DNA from: Fodinicola acaciae
Lineage (GTDB): Bacteria > Actinomycetota > Actinomycetes > Mycobacteriales > HKI-0501
Reading direction: 5' to 3'
NCBI RefSeq assembly: GCF_010993745.1
Contig: NZ_WOTN01000001.1
Span: 2,607,235 to 2,671,234, forward strand
Length of the DNA: 64,000 nt
Under the pieces are notes generated by a model. The model had not been told where the DNA came from and ran no database searches. It saw only the letters and a program-made list of their open reading frames with translations. This document shows, one piece after another, positions 1-10,355 of the stretch (its first letter is position 1; every line of letters starts with the position of its first letter). Made by a program: the position numbers and the translations under genes.

Positions 1-836
1 CGTACGCCGCGCGCGCCGCATTCTTCGGCCACCACTGGCACGGCCGCGGCCGGCACGCAGATCACCGCCAGGTCGGGCACCTCCGGCAGGTCACCGATCG
101 AGGCGTACGCCGGCAGCCCGGCCACCGCCGCCGCGTGCGGGTTCACCGGATAGACGCGGCCGTTGAAGCCGCCGCGGCTCAGATTGCGCAGCACGGCGTG
201 GCCGACGGTGTCGCAGCGGCGGCTGGCGCCGACCACCGCGACCGTCGACGGCCGGAACAACGCTCCGAGGCTGGCGATGTCGGCGACCGACTCACGACCG
301 GCGATCGCCTCCAAGTAACCGTCGTCGGGCTCCAGCGGGATCTCGAAGTCGGTTTCGACGCCGTTGCGATGACCGCGGACCTGCAGGCCGGCGTCGGCGA
401 TCACCTTGAGCATTTTCGCGTTCTCCGCCAGGACTTCGGCGACGAACCGGCCGATGCCGTCGCGCCGCGCGGCCGAGGCCAGATGCTCCAACAACAGCGT
501 GCCGACACCACGCGAATGCACGTCGTCGGCGACGGTGAAGGCCACTTCGGCCACCTGCCGGTCGCCGAGCGCGGAATAGCTGCCGAGCGCCACGAGCTCC
601 CCGGCCAGCTCGACCACCAGCGCGCCGCATCCCGGATGGTCGATCTCCTCGGTCACGTGCCGCACGTACTGTTCGGCCGTACGGCCACCGACGCTGAAGA
701 AACGCAGATATGTGCTGCGTTCGGTCAAATCCCGGTGCAGCGCCAGTGCGGCGTCCTGGTCACTTCGCGCGTACGGCCGGATGGTCGCCACCGCGCCGTC
801 GACCAGCAGGACCCGCATCGGTTCGGTCGCGATCAT
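1..836 (-). CDS. GNAT acetyltransferase fused to CoA-binding (acyl-CoA synthetase-like) domain, C-terminus outside window
   Basis: The first 278 residues are visible; the rest runs off the left edge. Residues about 10-165 form a GNAT N-acetyltransferase fold, with the acetyl-CoA loop seen as SRGVGTLLLEHLA. Residues about 190 onward begin a CoA-binding Rossmann domain (STVAVVGASRRCDTVG) as in ADP-forming acetate-CoA ligases. This matches the actinobacterial fusion proteins annotated as GNAT/acetate-CoA ligase, related to Pat-type protein lysine acetyltransferases. The ATG at 836 follows GGAGG at 6 nt. The gene lies 14 nt behind GAPDH on the same strand, so the two are probably cotranscribed from the 1.9 kb promoter region. 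Whether it acetylates proteins or makes acyl-CoA cannot be told from this part. Confidence 0.85.
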   Translation of the reverse strand, partial: MIATEPMRVLLVDGAVATIRPYARSDQDAALALHRDLTERSTYLRFFSVGGRTAEQYVRHVTEEIDHPGCGALVVELAGELVALGSYSALGDRQVAEVAFTVADDVHSRGVGTLLLEHLASAARRDGIGRFVAEVLAENAKMLKVIADAGLQVRGHRNGVETDFEIPLEPDDGYLEAIAGRESVADIASLGALFRPSTVAVVGASRRCDTVGHAVLRNLSRGGFNGRVYPVNPHAAAVAGLPAYASIGDLPEVPDLAVICVPAAAVPVVAEECGARGV

Positions 837-850
837 CGTCGTCCTCCGGG

Positions 851-1849
851 TCAGAGCCGCGCACCGACATAGCCGGCCAGGTCGGCCAGCCGCGCGGTGT
901 AGCCCCATTCGTTGTCGTACCAGCCGAAAATCTTCACGAAGTCGCCGTTTGCCTGCGTGAGCAACGAATCGAACACGCACGATGCCGAATCGCCTATGAC
1001 GTCACGGGAAACGATCGGGGCGGTCGCGTACCGGAGCACGCCGGCCAACCGTCCTCCGGCGGCGTTTTCGAAGGCCTCGTTGATGTCGTCGGCGGTCGCC
1101 GGCCGGTCCAGCAACAGCGTCAGGTCGGTCAGCGATCCGTCCTCGACCGGCACGCGTACGGCGATGCCGTCGACCGCGCCGTCGAGTTCGGGGATGACCA
1201 GGCCGACCGCGCGGGCCGCTCCGGTGCTGGTCGGAATGACGTTCACCGCGGCCGAGCGCGCTCTGCGCAGGTCCTTGTGCGGACCGTCCAACAGCGACTG
1301 GTCGTTGGTGTAGCCATGGATCGTCGTCATCAGGCCTTTGCCGACACCGAAACTCTCGTGCATCACGTGGATCATCGGGACCACGCAGTTGGTCGTGCAG
1401 GAGGCGTTGGAAACGATGTCGTGGCGATCCGGGTCGTACGCGTGATGGTTGACCCCCATCACGACCGTCAGGTCGACACCTTTGCCCGGCGCGGAAAGCA
1501 GGACCTTGCGCGCGCCGGCCTTCAGGTGCGCACTCGCGGCCTCGTAGGTCCGGAACCTGCCGGTCGACTCGATGACCACGTCCACGCCACGGTCACCCCA
1601 GTCGAGCCGGCTCGGCTCGTGCTCGGCGGTGACGGCGATTTCCCGGCCGTCGACCAGCAACGAGGTCGGCGTGTGGTCGACCGGCCGGTCCAACGTGCCG
1701 TACGTCGAGTCGTACTTGAGCAGGTGCGCCAACGTCGCGGGTCCGGTCACGTCGTTGACCGCGACCACCTTCAGCTGCGAATCCAGCGTCTGGCGCAAGA
1801 AATTGCGTCCGATGCGGCCAAAACCATTGATCCCTATGCGCACGGTCAT
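851..1849 (-). CDS. gap: Type I glyceraldehyde-3-phosphate dehydrogenase
   Basis: A 332-residue enzyme oxidising glyceraldehyde-3-phosphate to 1,3-bisphosphoglycerate. The N-terminal NAD-binding motif is INGFGRIGRN. The catalytic cysteine is in SNASCTTNC, and the C-terminal WYDNEWGY motif is intact. The ATG at 1849 has a strong GGAGG ribosome site; upstream in-frame codons reach back through a DevR-type box and are unlikely to be translated. There is no pgk or tpi neighbour, so this is probably a second, stress-associated GAPDH rather than the glycolytic operon copy. It diverges from a universal stress protein gene, with DevR-type boxes between them. Confidence 0.95.
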   Translation of the reverse strand: MTVRIGINGFGRIGRNFLRQTLDSQLKVVAVNDVTGPATLAHLLKYDSTYGTLDRPVDHTPTSLLVDGREIAVTAEHEPSRLDWGDRGVDVVIESTGRFRTYEAASAHLKAGARKVLLSAPGKGVDLTVVMGVNHHAYDPDRHDIVSNASCTTNCVVPMIHVMHESFGVGKGLMTTIHGYTNDQSLLDGPHKDLRRARSAAVNVIPTSTGAARAVGLVIPELDGAVDGIAVRVPVEDGSLTDLTLLLDRPATADDINEAFENAAGGRLAGVLRYATAPIVSRDVIGDSASCVFDSLLTQANGDFVKIFGWYDNEWGYTARLADLAGYVGARL

Positions 1850-1908
1850 GCGACCCTCCTCAACCTCGTCGGCATCTCCATCCGACCCTCGGCAGCCGTA
1901 CGAATGCA

Positions 1909-1922
1909 GGGACGAACGTCCC
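1909..1922. promoter_or_regulatory. DevR/DosR-type box (perfect arms)
   Basis: GGGAC-GAAC-GTCCC: both 5-bp arms match the mycobacterial DosR consensus GGGACTWWAGTCCC. It sits 60 bp upstream of the gap start codon in the gap/USP divergent region, and its centre is about 67 bp from gap. Confidence 0.75.
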
Positions 1923-1963
1923 GAAATGACCGGGCTGTGCTGTCCCAGGCACCATCGGAAGGC

Positions 1964-1977
1964 GGGACTTTCGGCCA
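1964..1977 (+). promoter_or_regulatory. DevR/DosR-type box, degenerate second arm
   Basis: GGGAC-TTTC-GGCCA. The same GGGACTTTCGGC form recurs at 8522-8535 (minus) and 13091-13104 (plus). Its centre lies 42.5 bp before the ATG at 2013. That suggests class II activation of a leaderless transcript beginning at that ATG. Confidence 0.6.
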
Positions 1978-2012
1978 TGTCGCGGCAAATGAGCACCGAG
2001 GATCGTCGTGGT

Positions 2013-2888
2013 ATGGAGGAGAGATCCGCGCATATCGTCGTCGGGGTGGACGGCCGTCCACAGAGCGAGCCGGCCATTCGCTGGGCCGCGCGAGAAGCCG
2101 CGGTCACCGGTCAACAGGTCACCCTGGCCTACGCGCTCGAGCCGCCGGTCGCGATTCCGGCCATCGCCGAACCCGGCCGGCAACTCGACGTCGCCGAATC
2201 CGCACTGGAATCCGCGGCGGCGATCGTGCACGCGATCGCACCGTATGCTCGGCTCACGATCAAGGCCGTCGTCGGTCACGCTGCGCGCGTGCTGCTCGAC
2301 GAGTCCGCCGACGGCGCCCTCGTCGTCATCGGCCGCAACTCCAGCAATGTCGTGCAGCGGCTGCTGTCCGGCTCCGTCGGCGCTCGTCTCGCCGGCGACG
2401 CGTCCACCGCGGTCGTCGTGGTGCCACCTGGCGGAGCGTCGCCGGCCGCCGGCGCTCCGGTCGTGGTCGGTGTGGACCGATCGCTGGAGGCCGCCGGTGC
2501 CGCCGAACTCGCCGCCGCCTACGCCGAATCTCGCGGCGTGGCACTGGAGATCGTCTCCGCCTGGCAGGTTTTCCCGTCACACAACATGTCCGACCTGAAC
2601 GCCGAGGCGGCGAAGGCCGAGCAACTGGTGAACGAGACCGCACTCGAGCTGACCCGGCGGCATCCATCCGTACCGATGCGTGCGTGTATCCGAGCCGCGC
2701 GAGCCGCGGACACTCTGGTCACGCTGTCCCGGTCGGCGCGTCTGGTGGTGGTCGGGTCACGCGGTCATGGCCAGGGATCGGGACTGCTGCTCGGATCCGT
2801 CAGCCAGTCCGTCCTCCGCCGCGCCGCCTGTCCGGCGATGGTCACCCACGCACTCGCCACGCAGGCAACCGGCGTACTCGTTCCGTGA
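2013..2888 (+). CDS. Tandem-domain universal stress protein
   Basis: 291 residues with two UspA domains: the first about 7-140, the second about 150-285. The first begins HIVVGVDGRP; the second ends with the ATP-binding signature VVGSRGHGQGSGLLLGSVSQ. The ATG at 2013 was chosen because the 5' DevR-type box lies 42.5 bp upstream and there is no good ribosome site for this or the earlier ATGs (1977, 1989). This suggests a leaderless mRNA. Family members bind ATP and act in cytoplasmic stress and dormancy physiology; no specific reaction can be assigned. It is convergent with another USP across a shared terminator. Confidence 0.9.
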   Translation: MEERSAHIVVGVDGRPQSEPAIRWAAREAAVTGQQVTLAYALEPPVAIPAIAEPGRQLDVAESALESAAAIVHAIAPYARLTIKAVVGHAARVLLDESADGALVVIGRNSSNVVQRLLSGSVGARLAGDASTAVVVVPPGGASPAAGAPVVVGVDRSLEAAGAAELAAAYAESRGVALEIVSAWQVFPSHNMSDLNAEAAKAEQLVNETALELTRRHPSVPMRACIRAARAADTLVTLSRSARLVVVGSRGHGQGSGLLLGSVSQSVLRRAACPAMVTHALATQATGVLVP

Positions 2889-2893
2889 ACCGA

Positions 2894-2922
2894 AAACGGC
2901 CGGCCATCGCGGCCGGCCGTTT
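2894..2922. terminator. Bidirectional terminator between convergent USP genes
   Basis: A perfect 12-bp stem, AAACGGCCGGCC with GGCCGGCCGTTT, around the loop ATCGC. The A-rich and T-rich ends serve either strand. It lies in the 44-bp gap between stop codons at 2888 and 2933. Confidence 0.75.
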
Positions 2923-2932
2923 CGTGACGCGG

Positions 2933-3850
2933 TCAGGCGAACTCGTCGATCTCGCGGCCGGTGCGGATGACCGCGACCGGGCAGCTGGCGCGGTGCACCA
3001 TGGCGCGGCTCACCGATCCGAGCAACAGGCTGGCGAATCCGCCGCGTCCGCGGGATCCGACCACCAGCAACTGCGCGTCCTTGGACGCGTTCAGCAGCGT
3101 CCCGACAGCACGTCCGCGTACGAGGGTCGGCCGCACTTCGACGTCCGGGAACTTCTCCCGCCAGCCGGCCAACAACTCCGAGGTAGTGATGCGTTCGTCC
3201 TCCTCGACCGCGTCCCAGTCGATGAACTGCGGCAACACCATGCCCGGCGCGACATCGGCGGCCGTGTCGCTCCACACTCGGATCGCCACCAGTGGGACGC
3301 GCCGGCGCGAGGCGGCCTCGAAGGCGAATTCCAGTACGTCGTCGAAGCAGGTGCGGCCGGGCTCCGCGGGATACGGATCCAGGCCGACGACAACCGGCTC
3401 GGATCCGTTGAGCTCGTGGTCGTGTACGACGATGACCGGGCACGGTGAATGCGCGGCGACGGGGGCGGCCGTCGACCCGAGCAGCGCGCTGGCCACCGCG
3501 CCGTGACCGCTGGAGCCGACCACGACCATGGACGCCGACTTCGCCGCGGTCAACAGCGCGTGCGCCGGCCGCAGGTGGATCAGCGAACTGTGCACGCGTA
3601 CGTTCGGCTCGATCGACCGGACGTGTTCGACAGCTTTGTCCAGCAGCTGTTGGCAGGCCCGGTCGATGGTCTCGTCGTCCCATTCGTACGCGGCCGCCTC
3701 CGGTGTGCTGGTGAAGACAGGTCGCGGTGAACCGTGCACGATCCGCATCGGCAGATGCCGGTCGGCGGACTCGTGCGCGGCCCAGGTCACCGCCTTGAGC
3801 GCCTCCGCCGATCCGTCATACCCGACAACCACGGGGTGGCCGTTGGTCAT
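2933..3850 (-). CDS. Tandem-domain universal stress protein
   Basis: 305 residues, two UspA domains. The first begins HPVVVGYDGSAEA and carries VVGSSGHGAVASALLGS. The second carries VVGSRGRGGFASLLLGSVSR, the G-2X-G-9X-G(S/T) ATP-binding pattern. The ATG at 3850 is preceded by GGAGGTGTCACAA, an excellent ribosome site. It sits 35 nt behind the Rv1733c-like membrane protein gene on the same strand and is probably in its operon. Confidence 0.92.
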   Translation of the reverse strand: MTNGHPVVVGYDGSAEALKAVTWAAHESADRHLPMRIVHGSPRPVFTSTPEAAAYEWDDETIDRACQQLLDKAVEHVRSIEPNVRVHSSLIHLRPAHALLTAAKSASMVVVGSSGHGAVASALLGSTAAPVAAHSPCPVIVVHDHELNGSEPVVVGLDPYPAEPGRTCFDDVLEFAFEAASRRRVPLVAIRVWSDTAADVAPGMVLPQFIDWDAVEEDERITTSELLAGWREKFPDVEVRPTLVRGRAVGTLLNASKDAQLLVVGSRGRGGFASLLLGSVSRAMVHRASCPVAVIRTGREIDEFA

Positions 3851-3885
3851 TTGTGACACCTCCAGATGAGCGCTCGGACGAATTT

Positions 3886-4503
3886 CTACGTGTCGTTGGG
3901 GCGGACCTGCCGCGGCCAACCGTTCTCCATGCCGGCCCATTCGCGATCCCAATCCCGCAGCCGTGACCGGTCCAGGATCAGCCGTACGGTCCAATAGAAA
4001 AGCGCGGCGGCGACAACGCCGACGAACGACAGCCACACCCCGGCGGTGAGTGCCGCGAAGAAGACTCCGGTCGGTGTCTTCGGAGCGGTCACCAGCTTGC
4101 CGTCGCGGTCGACCCACACCGGTGTCGTGGCACCGGCGGGCAGGTCCGTGTCGATCTTGGCGCGGTCGGTGTGGCGCGCACCGTCCGGTGTTTTCCACGC
4201 CACCAGAACGAAAGACGTGCCGCGAACACCGGTCGTGCTGGTGCCGGAGGGGATCGCCGCCTCCAGCAGGGTGGCCTGCGTCTGGTGTCGTTCGGTGCGC
4301 TGCACGGCGGCCGTACGGGACTCCTGCTGATAGGTGTTGACGGCGAACGACGGCGCGAGTCCGATCGTGGCCATCGCACCGAGCAGTGCCACGCCGTACG
4401 CGATGCCTTCGACGCGGTCGGACCGGCGACGCATCGGGTTGGCACCGAAACCGAGCCGCCGCAGCGCGATCGCCGGCATCCGGCGAATGCGGAACAGGAA
4501 CAT
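3886..4503 (-). CDS. Rv1733c-like two-helix membrane protein
   Basis: 205 residues. The N-terminus has the family pattern LRRLGFGANPMRRRSDRVEG, followed by a first membrane helix (about 34-55) and an extracytoplasmic loop. That loop includes the segment TTPVWVDRDGKLV typical of Rv1733c relatives. A second helix (about 158-180) and a charged cytoplasmic tail follow. Rv1733c is a DosR-regulon membrane protein of unknown function. The ATG at 4503 follows GGGAGGG at 8 nt. A longer in-frame start at 4596 would translate through a hairpin and is less likely. Confidence 0.8.
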   Translation of the reverse strand: MFLFRIRRMPAIALRRLGFGANPMRRRSDRVEGIAYGVALLGAMATIGLAPSFAVNTYQQESRTAAVQRTERHQTQATLLEAAIPSGTSTTGVRGTSFVLVAWKTPDGARHTDRAKIDTDLPAGATTPVWVDRDGKLVTAPKTPTGVFFAALTAGVWLSFVGVVAAALFYWTVRLILDRSRLRDWDREWAGMENGWPRQVRPNDT

Positions 4504-4573
4504 CACGACAACCCTCCCGGCATCGGATTTGCTGCATTCCAGCGCTTTTCCGTTGTCCCAAGTCTGGTCCGGT

Positions 4574-4591
4574 CCGGTGGCCGGCCACCGG
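4574..4591 (-). terminator. Hairpin behind ftsH
   Basis: A perfect palindrome, CCGGTGGCC then GGCCACCGG, 49 nt beyond the ftsH stop on the minus strand. It could end the nitroreductase-USP-ftsH transcript before the next gene. It has no U-tract, so termination efficiency is uncertain. Confidence 0.45.
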
Positions 4592-4639
4592 GTCATCGGT
4601 CCCCTGACCGGACGCGTGAGGGCCCGTGTTTTCGGGACG

Positions 4640-6576
<1,937 letters not shown>

Positions 6577-6580
<4 letters not shown>

Positions 6581-7458
6581 CGGTGGGCCTCGCGGTGCGT
6601 CGGAACGACGACCACCGGACAGCTCGCCTGCCGCATGAGCGCCTGGCTGACCGAGCCGAGCACCAACCCCGCGAGGCCGCCGCGACGACGGCTGCCGACG
6701 ACGACCAGCTGAGCGCTGGTGGAGGCCTCCAGCAGTGCCGGTGCGGGCAGTTCCTCGACGATCTCCTCGGAGACGATGACGCCGGGGAAGGAGTCGCGCC
6801 AGGGTTCCAGCCGGCCGGCCATCGCCGCATGCTCTGCTGCCGCAGCGGAACGCCAATCACGATAAGGGAAAACCGTTGTCGTCGGGACAAGCCGCGCGTT
6901 TTCCGTGCTGATCGCTCGCAGGATCGACAGCGGCGCGTGGCGCCGGTCGGCCATCTCGAACGCGAGCCGGATCACGGCATCGACGTCGGGGGCGACACCG
7001 ACGTCAACGCCGAGTACGACCGGTGCCTGCGACCGCTCGCGCGCCGACCAGTCCTCACCTCGTACGACGACCACGGGGCACTCGGCGCGTGCGGCGACGG
7101 CGGCCGGCACGGAACCGCACGCGCCGCTTCGCCGGTGGCTGCGGCCGACGACGACCAGCTCCGAGGTGCCACTGGCGACGACCAACGCGTCGATCGGGTT
7201 GGAATGCAACACCGACGGATAGACGTAGACGGCCGGCACCGCATCCGCGACGACCGTGACCGCCTTGTCCAGTGCTTTCTGTGCGGCGGTCCCGATTCCG
7301 GCGGTGCCGGACGGCTCGGTGGCGGCGTACGCGAGGCGCAACGGAATGCCGCGCGACAGCGCCTCGGCGGCACCCCAGCGAACCGCGTCCAGTCCTTCGG
7401 CCGAGCCGTCGACCCCCACGGTGACCGGCCGCGCCGCGACGCGGTAACGGTTTCTCAT
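6577..7458 (-). CDS. Tandem-domain universal stress protein
   Basis: 293 residues with two UspA domains. The first begins RPVTVGVDGSAEG. The second ends VVGSRRRGGLAGLVLGSVSQ, an intact ATP-loop. The ATG at 7458 touches the TGA of the nitroreductase gene (TGATG); a GTG one codon earlier is also possible. It is the middle gene of a translationally coupled three-gene operon with the nitroreductase and ftsH. Confidence 0.92.
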
Positions 7459-8486
7459 CACCGCGCCTGTCCAGGTGTGTCGGCGACGAAGAGGTCAGCC
7501 AGCGAGCGGCGGCCGGTCGGCGGCATGTTCAGCAGCGGGTGGCCGATCCTGAGCAACATCTGCGGGTGGTCCACTGTGGACAGTCGGGTGGCCAACTCGG
7601 CGCGGGTCCGCGGGACCTCGATGACCTGTTCGGACAGTCCGACGACCAGGCCGTGGTGGGTGACGGTGAGCAGGATCTGCTGCAACGCCATGCCGGCGCG
7701 CAGCCAGTCCATGGGCCGGTCTTCACGGGTCGTGAGGATCGCGACGGTGCTACGGGCCAGCGCGTCCTCCACCTGGCGGGCGTCCACGCCACCGAGAGTC
7801 GGCCGGTGGACGATCCCGTCGTACGGGTATGGCGCGTGTCCCACGGACGCGCTCGTCAGGCCCGCGTCATCGCCGCGCTGACGCATCCAGTTTCCCAGCT
7901 CTGCCTGAAAATCCGGGTCGGTGGCCTGCATCGTGGCGGCACCCACCATCAGCTCGGCGATCCGCTGGCGTTCATAGGTGTCGGCCACGACATGCAGCCG
8001 GCACGAGTGCGCGGCCGCGACAACCTCGATCGCCTCCAGCAGTCGCGGCGGGACGGTCCCCGGTCCGAACACCTGCCGGTAGGTGCGCCGCTGGCGCATC
8101 GCCGCGTACATCCGGAGGTCCACCTCACCGGCCCGTTGCCGCGCGCCGCGCCGGATCCGCGCGACCAGGCCGGTCATGGCCGGCACGGGAAGCAGCTCGG
8201 TGTGCACGGTCCAGCCGAGCCGCCGCATCGCGACCTCGACGTTGAACACCGCGGCACCGCAGGAGATCATCCGTTCCCGACCGGCCGGATCGATGTGCGG
8301 AAGGTCGCGGACCGGGTCCTGGAAAACGTCCATCCCGTCGGCCACAGCGCGGATGGCCCACGGCTGGGTGTTCAGCACGGACGGTGCCAGCCCCGCCGCC
8401 TCGGCCAGTGCCGCGACCTCCTCGGGACTGAACGGCGGTTGCTCGTCGAGTTGCGAGCGAAACCGCGCTCGCTGGATTTCTGTCAT
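7458..8486 (-). CDS. Acg-family nitroreductase-like protein
   Basis: 342 residues with the two-lobed nitroreductase fold of the Acg (Rv2032) family. The N-terminal AAGLAPSVLNTQPW motif corresponds to the FMN-binding region, and the C-terminal half ends in DHPQMLLRIGHPL. Mycobacterial Acg proteins are DosR-regulon members that bind FMN but are poor classical nitroreductases; sequestration of flavin has been proposed. The ATG at 8486 has no ribosome site. It lies 42.5 bp from the centre of a DevR-type box, with a TAGCGT -10 element 6 nt upstream, so it is probably leaderless. Confidence 0.9.
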   Translation of the reverse strand: MTEIQRARFRSQLDEQPPFSPEEVAALAEAAGLAPSVLNTQPWAIRAVADGMDVFQDPVRDLPHIDPAGRERMISCGAAVFNVEVAMRRLGWTVHTELLPVPAMTGLVARIRRGARQRAGEVDLRMYAAMRQRRTYRQVFGPGTVPPRLLEAIEVVAAAHSCRLHVVADTYERQRIAELMVGAATMQATDPDFQAELGNWMRQRGDDAGLTSASVGHAPYPYDGIVHRPTLGGVDARQVEDALARSTVAILTTREDRPMDWLRAGMALQQILLTVTHHGLVVGLSEQVIEVPRTRAELATRLSTVDHPQMLLRIGHPLLNMPPTGRRSLADLFVADTPGQAR

Positions 8487-8521
8487 TCCCCGACGCTATG
8501 AGCCGGCCGTTGCGCGACGCA

Positions 8522-8535
8522 GAGCCGAAAGTCCC
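8522..8535 (-). promoter_or_regulatory. DevR/DosR-type box before nitroreductase operon
   Basis: On the minus strand GGGAC-TTTC-GGCTC. Its centre is 42.5 bp from the ATG at 8486, and a TANNNT-type -10 (TAGCGT) ends 6 nt before that ATG. The spacing fits an activator site overlapping the -35 region of a leaderless promoter. Confidence 0.65.
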
Positions 8536-8566
8536 CGGTCAGCCGGGACATCCGCGGACAACGGAA

Positions 8567-8586
8567 ACCCGGGCCGAAGCCCGGGT
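8567..8586 (-). terminator. Terminator of the devR operon
   Basis: On the minus strand ACCCGGGC-TTCG-GCCCGGGT followed by TTCC: an 8-bp stem with a UUCG tetraloop, 17 nt after the devR stop codon. It separates devR from the nitroreductase promoter. Confidence 0.75.
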
Positions 8587-8603
8587 CCCTCGATCCTTCT
8601 GCC

Positions 8604-9287
8604 TTACGGTGTGTTCTTGTCGCGGAGTCTCGCGCCGTAGACAGCGGCCTGCGTACGTCGTTCGACGCCGAGCTTGGCGAACAGGTTGGACGCGTAGTTT
8701 TTCACGGTTTTCTCCGCGATGAACATCGTCTCGGCGATCTGCCGGTTGGTCAGGCCATCCGCGATGAGCGACAGAATCCGCCGCTCCTGAGCCGTCAACG
8801 ACGCCAACCGCTTGTCTTCCTTGGGTGGCTCACGCAACCGCGCCAACACCTCACCGGTCATCGCCGGATCCAGCAACGACTGACCCTTCGCCACGATCCG
8901 GATCCCCTCGGCCAGGTCCGTGCCACGGATCTGCTTGAGCACATAACCGGCCGCGCCGGCCATGATCGCCGCGAAAAGCGCATCCGCGTCGTCGTAGGAG
9001 GTCAGAATGATGGCCTTGATCCGCGGATCTCGCGCCCGGATCTCCCGACACACGTCGATCCCCGACCCGTCGGGCAGCCGCGCGTCCAACACCGCCACGT
9101 CCGGCCGCAACGCCGGAATCCGCCGCGCCGCCTCCTCCGCCGACCCGGACTCACCGATCACCTCGATGCCGGCGTCGGTGAGCATCTCGCGTACGCCTCG
9201 ACGCACCACCTCGTGGTCGTCCAGCAGGAACACCCGAATCGGTTCGCCGTCGGCCATAGTTGTTTCTACCGCATCCGGCGAGCTCAC
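8604..9287 (-). CDS. devR: DevR/DosR-type NarL/LuxR response regulator
   Basis: 227 residues, the probable master activator of this island. The receiver domain (about 17-135) starts IRVFLLDDHEVVRRG, with acidic pocket Asp and phospho-acceptor Asp68 in VAVLDARLPDGSG. The C-terminal LuxR domain has LTAQERRILSLIADGL, the recognition region EKTVKNYASNLFAKLG and ERRTQAAV, closely matching mycobacterial DevR. The GTG at 9287 overlaps the stop of the preceding USP (GTGA), with AGGA 6 nt upstream. ATG 9257 is an alternative but lacks a ribosome site. It is cotranscribed with the USP from the 10.2 kb divergent promoter. Its partner kinase is probably the GAF-GAF kinase at 24629-26383. Confidence 0.93.
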   Translation of the reverse strand: MSSPDAVETTMADGEPIRVFLLDDHEVVRRGVREMLTDAGIEVIGESGSAEEAARRIPALRPDVAVLDARLPDGSGIDVCREIRARDPRIKAIILTSYDDADALFAAIMAGAAGYVLKQIRGTDLAEGIRIVAKGQSLLDPAMTGEVLARLREPPKEDKRLASLTAQERRILSLIADGLTNRQIAETMFIAEKTVKNYASNLFAKLGVERRTQAAVYGARLRDKNTP

Positions 9288-10198
9288 TGCTCATCCTGCT
9301 CGTGGACGGTACGCACGACCGCGACCGGACACTGCGCGTAGTGCGCCACCTGCCGACTCACCGACCCCAGCAGCAGACCGGCCAGTCCACCGCCGCCACG
9401 CGAGCCGACCACGACCAACTGCGCGCTTGCCGAAACGTGCACCAGTGCCACCCCCGGCCGGTCACGTACGATCTTGACGTCGACCGGCACGTCCGGAAAC
9501 TTCGCCCTCCACGGTCCGATCAGCCGTTCGGCCAGCAGCCGGCCGTGCTCCTCGATCGCGCTCCATTCCAGCAGCGGCGGCGGATAGAATCCCGGTGCCG
9601 GGTCGACCAGGATGTCGTTCCAGGCGTGCAGCACGACCATCGGCACCTCGCGTGCCGCCGCTTCCTCCAACGCGAACCCGACCAGTTCGTCGGCCGGCCT
9701 GTCGTCGACGCCGAGCACGACCGGCAGCTTGTCGGATTCGTCCTGCTTGCTGGGATGCGCGATCACCACGGGACACCCGGCGCGGCCGACCAACGTGGCA
9801 CCGGTCGAGCCGAACAACAGGCCGGTGACCTGTCCCATGCCGCGCGAACCGATGACGACCATCGAGGCCGACTCGGCGGCGGAGAGCAACGCGGCCGCAC
9901 CTGCGCGGTGGACGACGCGTGCGCTCAGCCGCACGTTTGGCCGCACTGATCTGGCACGTGCCGCGGCATCGTCCAGGATGCGCCTGTGCGCGCGGTCCAT
10001 CGCCGCCTTGTCCCACCTCATCAGCCGGCCGTCCGGCAGAGCGACCCGTGGTGGCGGCGGCGCGCCGAGGACGAGTTCGAGGTCCAGGTCACGGCGTACG
10101 GCCTCCGCGGTCCCCCAGGCGATCGCCTCGTTTGCACCGTCGGATCCGTCGACGCCGACGATGATCGGCCGGTCTGGCCTGCGGTTTGCGATGTTCAT
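9284..10198 (-). CDS. Tandem-domain universal stress protein
   Basis: 304 residues, two UspA domains (about 12-155 and 165-300), each with the ATP-loop pattern. The first is VIGSRGMGQVTGLLFGS, the second VVGSRGGGGLAGLLLGSVSR. The ATG at 10198 has no ribosome site. It lies 43.5 bp from the centre of a perfect-arm DevR-type box, with TACGGT as a -10 element 7 nt upstream, so a leaderless transcript is likely. It is translationally coupled to devR, linking the regulator to its own promoter. Confidence 0.92.
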   Translation of the reverse strand: MNIANRRPDRPIIVGVDGSDGANEAIAWGTAEAVRRDLDLELVLGAPPPPRVALPDGRLMRWDKAAMDRAHRRILDDAAARARSVRPNVRLSARVVHRAGAAALLSAAESASMVVIGSRGMGQVTGLLFGSTGATLVGRAGCPVVIAHPSKQDESDKLPVVLGVDDRPADELVGFALEEAAAREVPMVVLHAWNDILVDPAPGFYPPPLLEWSAIEEHGRLLAERLIGPWRAKFPDVPVDVKIVRDRPGVALVHVSASAQLVVVGSRGGGGLAGLLLGSVSRQVAHYAQCPVAVVRTVHEQDEQ

Positions 10199-10234
10199 GC
10201 CGTTGACCGTACGAACCGGACTCGCGCCGCTGCA

Positions 10235-10248
10235 GGGACAAACGTCCC
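10235..10248. promoter_or_regulatory. DevR/DosR-type box in divergent USP promoter
   Basis: GGGAC-AAAC-GTCCC, perfect palindromic arms, in the 157-bp region between divergent USP genes (10198 minus, 10356 plus). Because the minus-strand operon includes devR, this is a likely autoregulatory site. It may serve both directions. Confidence 0.78.
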
Positions 10249-10355
10249 GGACGGACGGGGACGACTGCCGGCTCGGATCGGGACGGTACGCACTGCTCGG
10301 CGGCGCGTCCCCGGCCTGACGATGGCCTCGCCAGCAACGGCGAGGAGGAGATCCG

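Noticed and set aside
710-3448. Plus-strand 912-codon open frame across gap and USP genes
   Set aside because: It is antisense or out of frame to GAPDH and two USPs with clear motifs; its translation is Arg/Gly-rich without domains.
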